64,000 nt of DNA from Seminavis robusta (GCA_903772945.1 CAICTM010000011.1:1-64000), one strand, 5' to 3'. Positions 42,453 through 54,374 are shown, numbered from the stretch's first letter. The notes: generated by a model from the letters alone, not told the origin. Numbers and translations are program-made.

Positions 42453-44312
42453 CTACGGGTCCGAGATTACGGTGTGTGTTTGAGTGGTGCGTTCTCCACG
42501 GCGCGTAATCAAAGTGATGGTATGAATGGTTTCGACGCATTGGCCCGCCGTCACCCGACGTCGAATGCTTTCCTCGGTTCGTACCAAGGGATCCCCTTCC
42601 ATCAGCATCCAAGTATCGACCCACAATGGAACTTTTAGTCGAAGTGGCCCCACTTTTTTCATTTGCTCCTTTGGGGGTTTGCTGCTTCTTCGCTTGCTCT
42701 TCTTGGTGCCGTTGTTGTTGCTTTTCACAACCGCACTGGGAGCCCCCGCCAACGGGGCGGTTTCGTCGTTTGCTTCAGTTGTTCCTTCCGTGGCAGCGAC
42801 TGTGGCAGCCTCCGCCATTTCTTCCGTTTGGGGAGCATTTCCTTCTTCCGGCTTGGACACGTCCGCTTCCTCTGTAGGCGCTGCGGTTTCCTCCTGGTCA
42901 TCCGTAGGAGCCGAGCTGTTGCGACTTTCGTCGTCCTGGCAAACCTCAGGCGCTTCCGATTCCTCCACGGGGCTGCTGTTGTCAAGGTCGTCCTGGAGTT
43001 GCTCCTCTTCGTAGGATTCAGATTCAGTGGTCGCGGCGATGACATCAACCTGCGAATCTACATGCTCGACCATCATATCAGCTGATTCGTCGGCAGTTGC
43101 TTCTTCGTTGGGACTTTCGTCGTCTTCGGCTGGAGTTTCAACAGGCTCTTCCGCGTCCGGATCTCGGTATGAGTCATGTGCGGCTACCGGTACATTGGTG
43201 GCCATTTCTGGCTCTGTGGCTTCCTCAGATGTCGAAAGGGTATCCGTGACCTGCGAGGTTGCGGTTGTGGTGTTTGCGTCTTGTTCGGTTTTCACGTTGA
43301 ACGCCTCATCCGAGACAGCACCAACCGTTTTCACGTTGAACGCCTCTTCCTCCACCGCGGTTGGTGCAGTCTCGGATGGCTGGTTGTCGTGGTCTGGTGT
43401 TTCGTCGTCATGGTCGTCCTCCTCGCCACAAGCAGGATCTTCGGTGCGTTCTTCCTGCACTTCTTCTTGTACCTCTGCTACCTCTTCTTCGTTCGCGGTG
43501 GCATGAGACAGCTTTTCATCGTTTTCGTGTTCCTCTTCCTCTTCCAGTACGGCTTCCTCATCTGTTGTAAGGATGTTACTACTACTACTACTGTAAGTAG
43601 TCAACGGTGTTTTGGAAAGAAACGACGATCGCAAGGTTTGTCGTTCATTGGCGGTGAAAAAGTCGTGATAATCTCCAAAGAATTGAATGTCGCTGTAATA
43701 TGAGGTCCAATCCTGATGGCTGCTGTCAGCCGCTATGGTGGGATCATCATTCTTGGTCTTGACGAGAAAGAATTGGGGATACGAGTGACCCGCTTGTGAA
43801 ATGTCCAAGAGAACGTCTCGCAAGTCGTCATTGTCGGGATCCGAGGCATCCAGGAGACCAAAGGGAAACTCTCCCAGGTTGCCCTTGAGAATGGTCAATG
43901 TCCGGTTCATTTGGGTCAGGGCTTCACGGTTTCCAGCTTGACCGTACAGAGAGACCAAGACCAAGAGTTGATACTTGTCTTCTTCCAGTTGTTTTTGTTG
44001 TAGCTGCTGCTGCTGCGACAATCGGCGTTGTTGCTGCTGTCGAGCCACGATGCTAAAGACATCGAGCGGGATCACGGAAGGAGGAGTTTTCACATCAATT
44101 TGAATGACCTCAGGTGCGGCGGGTCCTTCTTTCTCTTGTTCCTCGTCGTCTTCGGCTCTGTGCGTGGAATCTTCGTCGTCCAGGTGGGTGTGAGCCGTCT
44201 CGCCACTTTGATCGTGTTGTTCCTGAACTTCCTTGCAGGGAGCCTCGTTCGAAGCGGTATTGTGCTGCTCCAGCACGGAGGATGTCAACGAATGATCTGA
44301 TACTTGTTCCAT
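42453..44312 (-). CDS. Acidic protein with a thioredoxin-like (SH3BGR-type?) segment
   Basis: 619 aa, single exon. Residues 1-65 are low-complexity and acidic. A Gln-rich coiled stretch (about 88-110) leads to a globular segment at about 112-235 (YQLLVLVSLYGQ, then TILKGNLGEFPFGLLDAS, SYPQFFLV, and FFGDYHDFFTANE). That pattern, with a beta-strand, a helix, a cis-Pro-like YPQFFLV and a following F-G-x-Y, resembles thioredoxin/glutaredoxin folds of the SH3BGR kind, without a CxxC pair. About 260-540 is an Asp/Glu/Thr/Ala-rich disordered tract with a duplicated EAFNVKT motif. The C-terminal 65 aa (RLKVPLWVDTWMLMEGDP, then RRVTAGQCVETIHTITL) are ordered and basic, and I do not recognise them. A scaffold or binding role is only a guess. 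Confidence 0.65.
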   Translation of the reverse strand: MEQVSDHSLTSSVLEQHNTASNEAPCKEVQEQHDQSGETAHTHLDDEDSTHRAEDDEEQEKEGPAAPEVIQIDVKTPPSVIPLDVFSIVARQQQQRRLSQQQQLQQKQLEEDKYQLLVLVSLYGQAGNREALTQMNRTLTILKGNLGEFPFGLLDASDPDNDDLRDVLLDISQAGHSYPQFFLVKTKNDDPTIAADSSHQDWTSYYSDIQFFGDYHDFFTANERQTLRSSFLSKTPLTTYSSSSSNILTTDEEAVLEEEEEHENDEKLSHATANEEEVAEVQEEVQEERTEDPACGEEDDHDDETPDHDNQPSETAPTAVEEEAFNVKTVGAVSDEAFNVKTEQDANTTTATSQVTDTLSTSEEATEPEMATNVPVAAHDSYRDPDAEEPVETPAEDDESPNEEATADESADMMVEHVDSQVDVIAATTESESYEEEQLQDDLDNSSPVEESEAPEVCQDDESRNSSAPTDDQEETAAPTEEADVSKPEEGNAPQTEEMAEAATVAATEGTTEANDETAPLAGAPSAVVKSNNNGTKKSKRRSSKPPKEQMKKVGPLRLKVPLWVDTWMLMEGDPLVRTEESIRRRVTAGQCVETIHTITLITRRGERTTQTHTVISDP

Positions 44313-44857
44313 GTTCGTTCGCTGGTGTTGGTGGTTCTATAGATAGATAACTTGAAAGGGTTCGCGGCTGTTGCTTTCGAGAATAATGAGCTTCTTCACG
44401 GCTACAAGTCTGAGCGGAACGCGTAGAGAAGAAGGCTGGTTCTTTCGCTGGAATTAGCATTGGTCTTGCCCAAATCTTGGGCAAGAGCGGTGCACGCGTT
44501 TGCATTCGTGCCTCCTTGGCATCAACTTCCCGGCTACTGGTACCGGTACAGTTCAGGTTCACCCTAGCTCTAATGATCGAATTTTCTTTGCTCCTTTGGC
44601 GTTGCCATCCCTCGTGAATCCGTGGAGGAACAAGCTCCAGCAGAAGAAGCAGCTTCGATAGCTGCTTGATGGGTGGCAACAGGACCACCATTGCCTCCAT
44701 CGCCTCTACTGTATCAATCTGGAGGCATGGACAAACAAGTTGTATGCAAGCAAACTTCGTGAAGTTGGCGATTGGTGACAGAGCCCGTCACGCCAAAGTT
44801 TTAGCTGCTCCGGTGGCCACGGAAACTGAAGGCATGAACTAAAAATGTACATCACAT
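44313..44857. other. intergenic between the acidic protein and the C/D duplication edge
   Basis: No gene is recognised. The first 100-200 bp probably contain the 5' UTR and promoter of the minus-strand acidic protein. A 196-codon minus frame here overlaps that gene and looks spurious. The right edge, at GCTCCTAGGACCC, is the start of sequence shared with 54375. Confidence 0.4.
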
Positions 44858-47800
44858 GCTCCTAGGACCCGGTGACTTCTAGTGGTTGATTATAAAATGT
44901 ACGACCCAGCTCAATGGCCAATTCTTATCCATATTACCATGCTACACATCGGGTACCACATGATTCAAAATACAAGCCCTTGGGCTCTCATCAATGAACA
45001 AATCTGTGGTACTCTGGCGACACTCACTCAAAACAAGGTTTGAGTCCTTGACAGCTGCATCGCTTCTCAAGAAGACCTTCCATGGACCATGTTTGGCATA
45101 GGATACTACTGAGCCAGCAGATGCATAACATCCTGGATGCAGCACTCCAGAAACATGGGTGCCAGCAATGGTTAGCCCCTTGCGATCAATGTAGTGGGCA
45201 CTCACATGGGCGTTGTCCACTATTGTGCACCCTTTAAAGTGAAGCTTTCCACACTCATAGAGAGCATTACCAAAGTACCAGAGATCCCCTTCCACTTCAG
45301 CTCCCAGCATGCGCGCATAGTAGGGAAACATCGGGGTCCCGGCAAGCAGTAGTTCCAACACGTTTTGAACCCGGAAAAACCAAACATTTGTGATATAAGC
45401 TCCAAATGTTCTCAGTTGAACACCAGTTGGAAGATTCAACTGTATTGCTTCAAAAACTCGGGAGGATAAAACCCATACAAACAACTGCAGAAGGACAGCC
45501 ACCAGAAGAACAAAAACAGCCACACCAGTTGTTGCATTGTTCATGAAAGCAAGTCCAAGCTCATAGGAAGGTATGAGGGAGGCAAACAGCACCACAGTCA
45601 GCAATATCTGTGTGACTTCTGGAAGGACAAAGTCCATAAATATGCTGGGTTGCGAGGCCCGACCTGAGGGGTTCAAATCGTAGACATTACCAGCCACATC
45701 CAGCCTTGGCGGGATTGAGGACGCAGATTGACACCATAACCAATGCTGCTTTTGATAATCTCAATCTTGGAGGTTGATTGCTTCCTGAAGTCAAGAGAGA
45801 TCGTCGCAACAAAAGACTTGCGGATCTTGACAAAGTCCACCTTGGACGGGAAGAAGATATGTATGGTTTTGAGATTAATCCAATCAACATCAAGACCATG
45901 GAGGAAGAGAATGAATGCCAGAGTTTGGTCACACCAATGAAGGGGGTAAGAGTCCGAGCAGCTACACGGAAGTGGAAGTCACAGGCCCAGTTGGTTGCCC
46001 GGCGTAAGTGACCACCGTATCTCTGATGGTTCCTTTCCCAATCAGAAGCCATTTAGTGCAATGCTGGTGAGAGGGCAAGGAGGAGAACGGGGGCAAGGAG
46101 GGCAGTGACAAAAAAAAGCAGGAACCAATGGAGGATGGCAGCATAGCGCCAAGAGGGCAAGATTTTGTTGAGTGTGGTATGCACAAGGAAGGACAGGGCA
46201 AAGTAGTGATATGCTTCAAGGAAAAGCCAATCTATCTTGAAGGCATCCAGCAGATTTTCTTCCCAGTACCATGATTCTGAAGGCTCAAATATGCCAGAAT
46301 GGCATGCTGGATTGCCTCTGGCAAGTACACCATCTGGCACTTGAGCCCCTTCTTCAACAACAGATAGTTTCTCCACCTTACTGGTATCCCCAATGGAAGC
46401 ACCCAGACCGACCATCCCAGACACTTGACAGCTGTTTCCAATAATGATTGGTCGGAATGTAACTGTTGGTCCTGTTTCTGTTGATTGGGAGAATTTCCTG
46501 CACTTTAAAGGGTGGCTGATGACAGCGTTTTCCCCAATGGTCACAAGATCAAACTCGCGGATAAAGGATTCAATCCTGGTGCTCCATGCCAGGTCTGCCC
46601 CAAGAAGCCAGTAGAAGAGCCAAATGAATTTTGTCTCCACAATAAACAGCCCCACAAAGTACTCCCAGACTTCCAAAAGTCTGTCAAGAAACCACCATTG
46701 AAGGTAGCCCCAAGACAAGAGTTCAATTTGCCTGTGCAAATACGTTCCAATTACTGCATACTTGCAGAAAACCACAATGACAGAAAAAGAGATCAGATAC
46801 AGAGGGACGGACAGGGGCAAAAGAATCCAAACAACTGGGCTGTTGCACTCCCCAACTTTGTTTGATTCACAGTGGTCCATCACCCAGGAGGCAAGGAAGT
46901 AGGAAGGAAGAATGGAACTGAGAAACAGGAGGAGAATCATCACCGATCCCAGAGCTTGCAGCAATCCAAGCTGTGGCTTGCTGAGCTTGGATCTTGGCGA
47001 TTTCCACAGAAAATTCGAGTGATTGCAAGCTTCTTCGATGGGAAAACTCCTGCTGTTTGAAACTGACAAAAACAGCGAGAGTGCATTCGGTGTTGGGTAA
47101 AGCTGTTCAAAGTTGGCCGGAAGGACCACATGCAACTGTTCCTCTACTGTGTTCCTCAGCTCGGCACTCTTGAGGGATGTGAGTCCATTTTCTGCCCAAG
47201 TCTTGGATGTGTCAACATGCGACCCAAACACAGACATTATCGCTGCAGACACTTTGTCTGAGCCCACAGTTTCAGAAACTCTAGTATCATGCAACCTGGA
47301 GTCTGCAGTGCTTGCCTTAGCTGGATGGTCAGCCAACCCCCACTGGTCAAATTTGGACATCCAGTTTTCTTCATCAAGAGCAAGCTGATGTTTGCTATTT
47401 GGAGCCAGTGGGGTGTATCCAAACTTTTCTGCACAGGAGAGGTTCAGCTTTCCAAAATAATGCAGTGCTCTTCTTGACAGGATCGGTTCATTATGAAACT
47501 TGTTCGGCATCAGCTTCCTTCCCGTGACCTGTGTAACCAGGTACAGACTAATCAACCTTGCATAGAAGAAATTTGCACCGACATCTCCGATGATGCAGGG
47601 AAGCAGCAATTTGGAAACCAACCAGCTGGAAGCATTTCTGTCTCCAACCCCTGAAGGAAGAATCAACAGAATATTGCAACAGTGAGATTTTATCAGATCT
47701 GCCCACGATGGAATTTAGAAATGCAACTTACAGGCCACAATATGAATTTGCCAATCAATGTACAGATTATTCATAGCACTTGTATTGGATACATACTCCA

Positions 47801-48533
47801 TAAAAACCTTCTTGGATTGGGTTGTGGCTGTCATAACAGGATTTGTAGCAAGTCTCCTCCCAACTTCTGAGTTTTCCTTGTGTCCATGTTTTTGCTCAAC
47901 CCAAATAGCCTCAAACAAGTTTAAACACAGGAGGTTATTGATTCTTTCAACCTGGGCATTGATGGTAGGGCCTGATGATCCCAAACTTTGTAGGACAAGT
48001 TTCAGTAGTGCAGCAACTGACCTACTCTTGATCCAATGGAAGAATGGCAACTTCCCATAAATGGGGTCTTGATCTGGGAGGTCAAGCATCTCTTGTAGCT
48101 CGGTTGGGACTTTCTTAGTAGTCTCATGTGTGTTTTCCCACTCAGCATCATTCTGCAACTTTTGTTGCATACACTCTGGGTTATCCATCATGAAGGTTGT
48201 CACCCATTCCAGGACAAAGATTTGGTGCACAAGCTGCAAAAGGAAATCTGTCCTGTCCTCAATCAAAAGCCAGTCTGGATGTCCACATAAGGTATCAGCA
48301 AGCTGGCAGATGGTGGGGTGCTTGCCCTCAAGATGCTTCAGGATTTGGGAGCATATGGCTTGCATTGCTTCTGTTGTCTTCACAGCTTTGGACCACGCTT
48401 CTTCAATGCCAGAGACCCCAGAAAGATGAAGCTCTGAGAAATACTCATCCAACTTACTGGGGTTGCATTCTACAGCTTCAACAGCTTCGACAGCTTTGCT
48501 GGGCAGGGCATTTGCTTGGCTAAGGTCAATGTC
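44858..48533. repeat. Segmental duplication, copy 1 (with 54375-58075)
   Basis: From GCTCCTAGGACCCGGTGAC (44858) to the start of the extra domain (about 48533), the sequence is almost the same as 54375-58075, including the 3' flank, all of exon 3 and the 3' intron. Similarity stops abruptly at both ends. Small indels are concentrated at 45690-46100. Confidence 0.85.
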
Positions 48534-50442
48534 AAGAAGCTCCTCAAAGTTCCAGTTAGCAGTACTCATAGACTGCCTCCTGATTTCATGTTCGGTTTCT
48601 TCATTCAGGTAAAACTCATTGCTAGCAATGCCACACATTGAAAAGCTTCTCTCAAGGAAAGAGGGGCGTTGACTCTTCTGAAGAGGAGTAAGGGCTTCCT
48701 GCCTCTTGAATTAAAGTAGTATGGAAGCTTCTTTCCAATCACCAGCAATGGTTTTCTGCCTAATCTCACTTCGCTTCAGCTTGCCAGAGGTGGTTTTTGG
48801 TGTCACACCCAACTTCAGGACCACTACCTCTGACGCAAAGAGCCCGTGGATTTTGGAGACATGGTTGGCTATTTGGGCTGCCAAATCTTGGTTGTCAGAA
48901 TTGTCAAAGCCCTTCCTCCCTTCCACTGTGACACCGACACTATCCTCCCCATGCTGGAAGGCAGTGGTCCTTCCAGGGCGAATGATATCACCAAAAGTTT
49001 CATCAATAGAGAGCTCCACATCAGTCGGATAGTAGTTCTTGCCGTTGATAATGATAACATCCTTGACTCTTCCAGTGACATAGAGCTGCCCATCCAAAGC
49101 TCTCCCCAAATCACCAGTGTCTAGCCAGGTGCCATCATAGCTGGGCAAAGTATTGGCAAATGTATAGTTGGATAGCTCTGGCTGGCCATAATATCCAGCT
49201 GCCACCCGTGGTGATTGCGCCCAGATGCTCCCAACTTTCCCATCCTCAACCTCATTTCCGTCCTCAACTATTCGAATCTTTAGAGTAGGCGAATCTACTA
49301 CGCCACAAGACACAAGACCTTCTTCAGAGTCTATTTTGGCTGGTCCCCCGGTAACAAATACCACCATTTCAGCCATGCCATAGATATTGTACACCTGCTC
49401 AGGCTTGATGGAGAGTGTCTTTACCACTGCTTGCACAACATGGCTTTGTGCTGGTTCACCGCCAAACATCGCTGCCTTCATGCAACTCCAGTGTGATTTT
49501 CTGTTGGCTTGCTCCAACCGCTTGAGGAGCAGGGCATAGGCAAAGTTGGGTGCTGACGTATGGGTCGCTTTGTATGTCTCCACCATATCCGCCCACAGGA
49601 GTGGTTTGGCAATAAAGTCTAGTGGCGATGCCGCTACCAGTTTACTTCCAGTGTAGAGGCATGACATAAATCCTGTAAGTCCCATGTCTGCAATAAATTG
49701 AAGGTATAAAATCAGGAGACGAATGAGTTGTCACACTAGCAATGAGCCACAAGCCACAAGCCACCAGCCAACCTTAATTACCATGATATTGTGGGACCCA
49801 AAGAGCTGCCACAGAAGTGGTGTTTAAATCGGTCAAGGAAATGCCGGCCCTGCAGGTCTCAACTAGATGGTGGTGACTGACCATGACCCCTTTGGGTCGT
49901 CCAGTGCTTCCAGATGTGTACTGGATGAAGCAGATAGCGTCGGGTTCTCCCACGAATTGCTTGAAGTGTTTTGGTTTCTTGGCTTTGCTCCCCTTGATTG
50001 ACAGTTGATCGGTTCCAATCCACTTCACTCCAGTCACGTAAAAGACACTAGCGGCAGTCATGGCAGTAGCAAATGTGTTGGTGGTAAGAGCATACTTGGC
50101 TCCAGCATCCTCTGCAAATCTGCGGAATTTGGGTAGTTCAGTTTTGAGTTGCTTGGGGTTGGGTGGATAAATGGAGCAAGGGATAACTCCGATCTTCATG
50201 GCACCAAACATGCCAGCCAAAAACTCGAGGCCAAATGGATAGGCCACCATGACTCTGTCGCCCTTTTGGCATCCCAGTTTGATGAGATGAGCAGCCACGG
50301 CATTGGATTGATCCTGAAGCTGTTTAAATGTCATCTTGTTCTGTTCCTTACATTGTCTTCCAACCCAAGTAAAGACAACCTTGTTGGGTGACTGTGCAGC
50401 ATGGCAGTTGAGGGCCTCAAGGATGGTTGTAAAGAACTCCAT
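44942..50442 (-). pseudogene. FAAL / extra domain / carrier / Pls-like protein, gene C (damaged)
   Basis: Inferred exons are 50442-49782, 49687-47732 and 47650-44942, with 94-bp and 81-bp GT-AG introns. Exon 1 starts at MEFFTTILEALN; an upstream in-frame ATG at 50508 is possible but unlike A, B and D. The ligase motifs are present. C keeps the linker seen in A and B (SFLERSFSMCGIASNEFYLN) and then enters the extra domain (LLDIDLSQANALPSKAV...), the carrier (NGLTSLKSAEL) and the membrane/hexapeptide region. An in-frame TAA at 48711-48713 sits where D has CAG (LQFKR). Compared with D, a cluster of small indels and a loss of about 22 bp between 45690 and 46100 disrupt the C-terminal membrane region. 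It is either a young pseudogene of D or partly an assembly artefact. D is the near-intact sister. Confidence 0.85.
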
Positions 50443-53124
50443 GTTTTGTTGCTGCTTTTCGTAATGGGAATGTGGTAGCGTTTTGTTGTTGTCGCTGTTG
50501 TGGGACAAAGTGCATGCGTCCTGGTCCCGGGTTTACAGGAAAGTGTCAACAGGTGGTTAATAAGGCATCCAAACACATTGCCGCTTCTCTATCAACTTGA
50601 TTTACCCTCTTAATTTCTACGGTCATTGTTTCCATGCAAGCATTTCGAGTCCCAGTACCGGTAGGATAAAAAGGCCCTTTCCAAGGAATGTGATTCGATC
50701 GGAACAGTTAGTTTTAGGCACAGAGTCAATATTATGCGCGATTATTATTGGTAGCTTGGCCACTGGCCCCACACTGTTTGGTCTTGAGTCCCAGAGTTCT
50801 AGCTAGTTGGCTAGCTACTACTAGCTAGTAGAGGAGTAGGAGGTCTTACGTTGTAATTTTGTTCGTTCCTATAAAGAGCACAGCCACATCGAGAATTGCC
50901 AATCCTAAAAACCGTGCGTCCGAAGTCTGCAGTGGCTTCCACCATGCAGTCTACCGCAGCCAGCTCAAATAGTTGGCATGGCAGACAACACCGAACTCGA
51001 TTCCCCAAGGATTATAGGAATTTGAATGATTGCTTGAATGATTCAAACGATTCGATTCGATTCAATTTAATCAACTGTGCCACCGCTACGACCATGTTGC
51101 TGAATCCGGGCAGTAGTATGGTACCTTACCGACGGAAAGACCTAGAGGGCTGCACCAACAAACTTCTTGACGCACTTCCTGAGACTCACGACGCTCACGA
51201 TGCTGTTCATATATATAATGCTGTTCATATAATGCTCCTACGCAGCAGATGATACGCTGCTGGATCTCATACAAGCTACCACACACCGGTGTTTGCTTAT
51301 CAGATTGCAGCGGTGGCAGGAAACAGAACTCCATGCACGGGGATACACTGAAGAGGAGGAGCTATGTGATGCTGAAAGATCGTCTTGGTATGCATAGTCA
51401 AGCAAGGTGACAACAGTTCGGAGACGATCAAAGCGTTCCATTCGTGCGTTCTTAGAGGAAACTAGAGAGACGACGGCAACACGTCGATCGACAGCCGACG
51501 GCCACAGGATTTGCATGAGGAGGAGCGACGCGAAGAGTTCCGTGTGGCAAGTATCAAGGCCTGCCAGCCTCAGTCGCAAGCTGCTTTTCTTCTTAGAGGA
51601 AACTAGACGACCAGGAGCATACGGTACGACCGATGGCGACGACCAGACGGCAACAGTCCGAACAGTGTAGGCGTAGATTGCTTACGAAGCTTATTATGGT
51701 ACCGGTAGTATTGACTGTGCCGCCGCTACCGTATCCATGTTGCGTACCGTAGGAAAGGACTGCACCAACATAATTGACACGAAAGGCACTTCGTGAGACC
51801 CACGGTGCAGCTCAAACAACGCTCCCACGCAGAAGATGGCTTCCAAAGCAGAGGGCTTTAGTTAGCTTTGAAATTTTAAAGGCACACGTACGATCTACCC
51901 AGCCTTCTAATGGTGGCTCATTGCTCTGTCGGCCAGCACCGACTTCCTCTCTGAAATCCCTAGCTAGAAACTTGCTGTGTCGACTGACAGTCGAGTCGAC
52001 AATATGTCCGAACTGAACCTCTACATAGTTGATCGGAGGGGAGGGCCGCAGTGTACTGTCGTACTGGCTAGACTAGCACAGTATGTTGTCTTCTTCTGGT
52101 GTGATTACTTCCAAAGAAAGTTTCCAGCGAGTCGAGTCATAGTCGTTCTTGAGTCCCACTGGTTAGTGGACAAGACTTAGTGAGAATGACTCGACTCGGT
52201 GCTATTAATAAAATCGTACCGCATGACTCGGTAAAGGTACTGTTATTATCACAGTCGGAGCGCTTGGGTGCAAACGTGCAAACCCTCGATCGAACCGCTT
52301 TTCCGCAATGGCCAATAGCATTGAAACGAAGAACGAAGGCGGTACCACGAAGCGGTGCCGCGGTAGTGGGAGTAATAGTAGTATGGATTCGTCGCTCGGA
52401 AATCTTGCGCCTGTACTTGTCGCTTTGCTCGGTGGGCTTTGTCGTTTTGAATACGAGTATTCTGCTATTGTGAGCTCCAAGGCTCTCACCTACTCTCTCT
52501 AATGGCCATCTGAGAAAACTCACAGGAGAAGTTCATGGAAAAATCTGGAAGTCCACACGAAGGATCGTCTGTTGGTCGGTGAGTCCAGTTTGAAATGTCA
52601 ACGACGCCTTGCTAAGTATGTATATGGCCGCAATAGGCCGATTCCTATTTTTGCTTGTGCTGGTTGCTGATTTTTACTCCAACAGAACGCTGCAGTAGCA
52701 TTCTTTTGGCTGTACCGGTACACGAGTACGAGTGGTGGTTACAGCTAGCTAGCTAGCTACTACGGTATCATACTGCTGCTGCTTGTCAGCTCTCATGTGC
52801 ACCTTATATCTCATATTGATAAGTTTTGCCCTGACATGTCGACGCATCTCTCCGTCTGATGTGGATGAGTTCAAGCTTTTGGAACGGGATGTGGCTCTTG
52901 TCGTCTAGCTAGTGCCAGGCGCGTCAATGTCTCAGACGAACTCGAGCTTGGTAGCTTCGTGATATCTTGAGATGAGCATAGGAGGATAGGTTTAACGGGC
53001 CGTCGTGTTTGCTCTACCCGGATAAGAACCTTCCTATAGCTACATGTAGGTTTCTACATAGTATGATATGACGATCGTCGCCACGAAGGAATGGGATCGC
53101 CCGTCCTCGATGAGAGGGTAGGGC
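50443..53124. other. intergenic with internally duplicated segments
   Basis: No gene is recognised. About 51061-51250 and 51700-51850 are diverged copies of one segment (AACTGTGCC, CGCTAC, CCATGTTGC, GGCTGCACCAACA). TTCTTAGAGGAAACTAG occurs twice between them (about 51450 and 51590). Numerous overlapping open frames of 60-130 codons lack any family signature. CTAGCTAG and TACCGGTA palindromes are frequent. Confidence 0.4.
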
Positions 53125-53580
53125 ATGGGTTCCGAAAGTGAGTTCTTGAGCTCCTCCCAAGGGAGAACAAGGTCTACGATGATGACAGTGATTATGATCG
53201 CGACTACGACGAGGACGACAGCTCTGAAGATCCACGAGGGCCACATGTGCAACTTGGAGGGGAAGTGCATGCACTCACCTACCACAGAGGAAGCGAGAGA
53301 CAAATGCCAGAAGGAATGGCTGGACTGTGTCCTCCGTTCCGAGAGTGGCCATACTAGATGGCATCCGTGGACGGTTGTTGGGTCCTTGCTGGAGCGGATA
53401 TTCATCAACGATCCCAACATCAACGGTGTGCAAGTCCGAGCCATGACGAAGGGAGTCACTCCCACCCACAAGCAGGCACTGGACATCACCTATGCAATCT
53501 ACCAGCTCGCTCAGCTGTGGGGTCGAGGAGTGAGTTATGACCCAGATGCTTTTGTGGGGCAACCAAGGTGCAGCATTTGA
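53125..53580 (+). CDS. Hypothetical protein, 151 aa
   Basis: The open frame has no family I recognise. The N-terminal 35 residues are Thr/Met-rich, perhaps a weak hydrophobic stretch (MMTVIMIATTTRTTA). The rest has even composition, with four cysteines between about 48 and 70 and a segment GSLLERIFINDPNINGVQV. It lies next to LINE debris and may itself be a transposon scrap. Alternative frames on the other strand overlap it. Confidence 0.25.
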   Translation: MGSESEFLSSSQGRTRSTMMTVIMIATTTRTTALKIHEGHMCNLEGKCMHSPTTEEARDKCQKEWLDCVLRSESGHTRWHPWTVVGSLLERIFINDPNINGVQVRAMTKGVTPTHKQALDITYAIYQLAQLWGRGVSYDPDAFVGQPRCSI

Positions 53581-53699
53581 ATAGCAAGTCATAGAGTGAT
53601 CAATGTTCGCCCCTGATCCCACAAAACCTGGATAGTACTAGTAGCTACAGGTAGTCCTAAGCTTAGCCGTTTCTATGCTTAAATCTGGCCCCTGAACTT

Positions 53700-54135
53700 C
53701 CCAGAACACTTCAAAGAGGGTAATGGCGCGAGCGATCTATACACAGCGAAGGGCACCAGTTGTGGGGGATCACAGGGAGAGGGTGTGGAGCAGGGCAAAG
53801 GGGGGCAAATGGGGAAGAGAGGGGCGAAAGGAGGAGTCCTAGGTAAAGTCGGGGCAGAGAAAGAGGAGGCAAAACTAGCAGAAGAGGGCAAGTGCACCAT
53901 CGGCATCCCAGAGGGATCGGCGGTAGCTCATTGTGCTTGAAGGGACACAAGAACCACACATGCAAAGGTGACAGCAGGAACAATAGCAAGGCTGAAAAAA
54001 CTGAATGTCTATTAAGAAACGGATTCAGACAAGATGTGCTTGAGGATGACCCACGAGCCGAGGCCCGGGTATTTGAGTCGAGCATTAGTGTAGCCACGGA
54101 CCACATGTTGCGCCAATGGACGAATCAGTGAATCA
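53700..54135 (-). mobile_element. 5'-truncated LINE, C-terminal coding plus 3' UTR
   Basis: 53891-53970 matches 3150-3225 of the LINE at 2932-3228 (GCACCATCGGCATCCCAGAG and GGTAGCTCATTGTG) in the same orientation. The segment up to about 54130 translates on the minus strand to a QHVVRGYTNARL/YPGLGSW-like stretch, of a kind found near LINE C-termini. The frame is interrupted. No clear target duplication was found. Confidence 0.65.
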
Positions 54136-54186
54136 ATGGCTCCTTCAATTGTTGATAGAGCTATTTCGAGAGACTGCCGTACCAAG

Positions 54187-54295
54187 CACACAATATATTT
54201 GATTAGAGGGGTCTAGAGTAGGGAATTGGGGGTTTAGAGTAGGATAGCTATCTACAGAAGCTATAGCGGAGGGGGTATCTATACGGAAGCCAGCG
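54187..54295 (-). mobile_element. LINE 3' end with a tandem terminal motif
   Basis: On the minus strand it ends with two copies of CCCTACTCTAAACCCCC-like sequence (one as CCTACTCTAAACCCCC, one as CCCTACTCTAGACCCC). It is preceded by TTCTGTAGATAGCTAT, similar to the 3' end of the LINE at 7000-7885 (TTCCGTAGATAATTTT). Little or no coding sequence is attached. Confidence 0.5.
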
Positions 54296-54374
54296 CATTT
54301 CCTGCTCTATTGGCTACACATCAAGAGCTGGATCTCCTTCCATGCCCTTTGAACTTGTGACTTGCCCAAAATTG

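Noticed and set aside
48711-48713. Stop-codon readthrough or recoding in gene C
   Set aside because: The codon is TAA, which is not used for selenocysteine, and C carries other lesions. A nonsense change is simpler.
51238-51579. 113-codon minus-strand frame as a gene
   Set aside because: It lies within duplicated non-coding DNA, conflicts with plus-strand frames of similar length, and has no recognisable motif.
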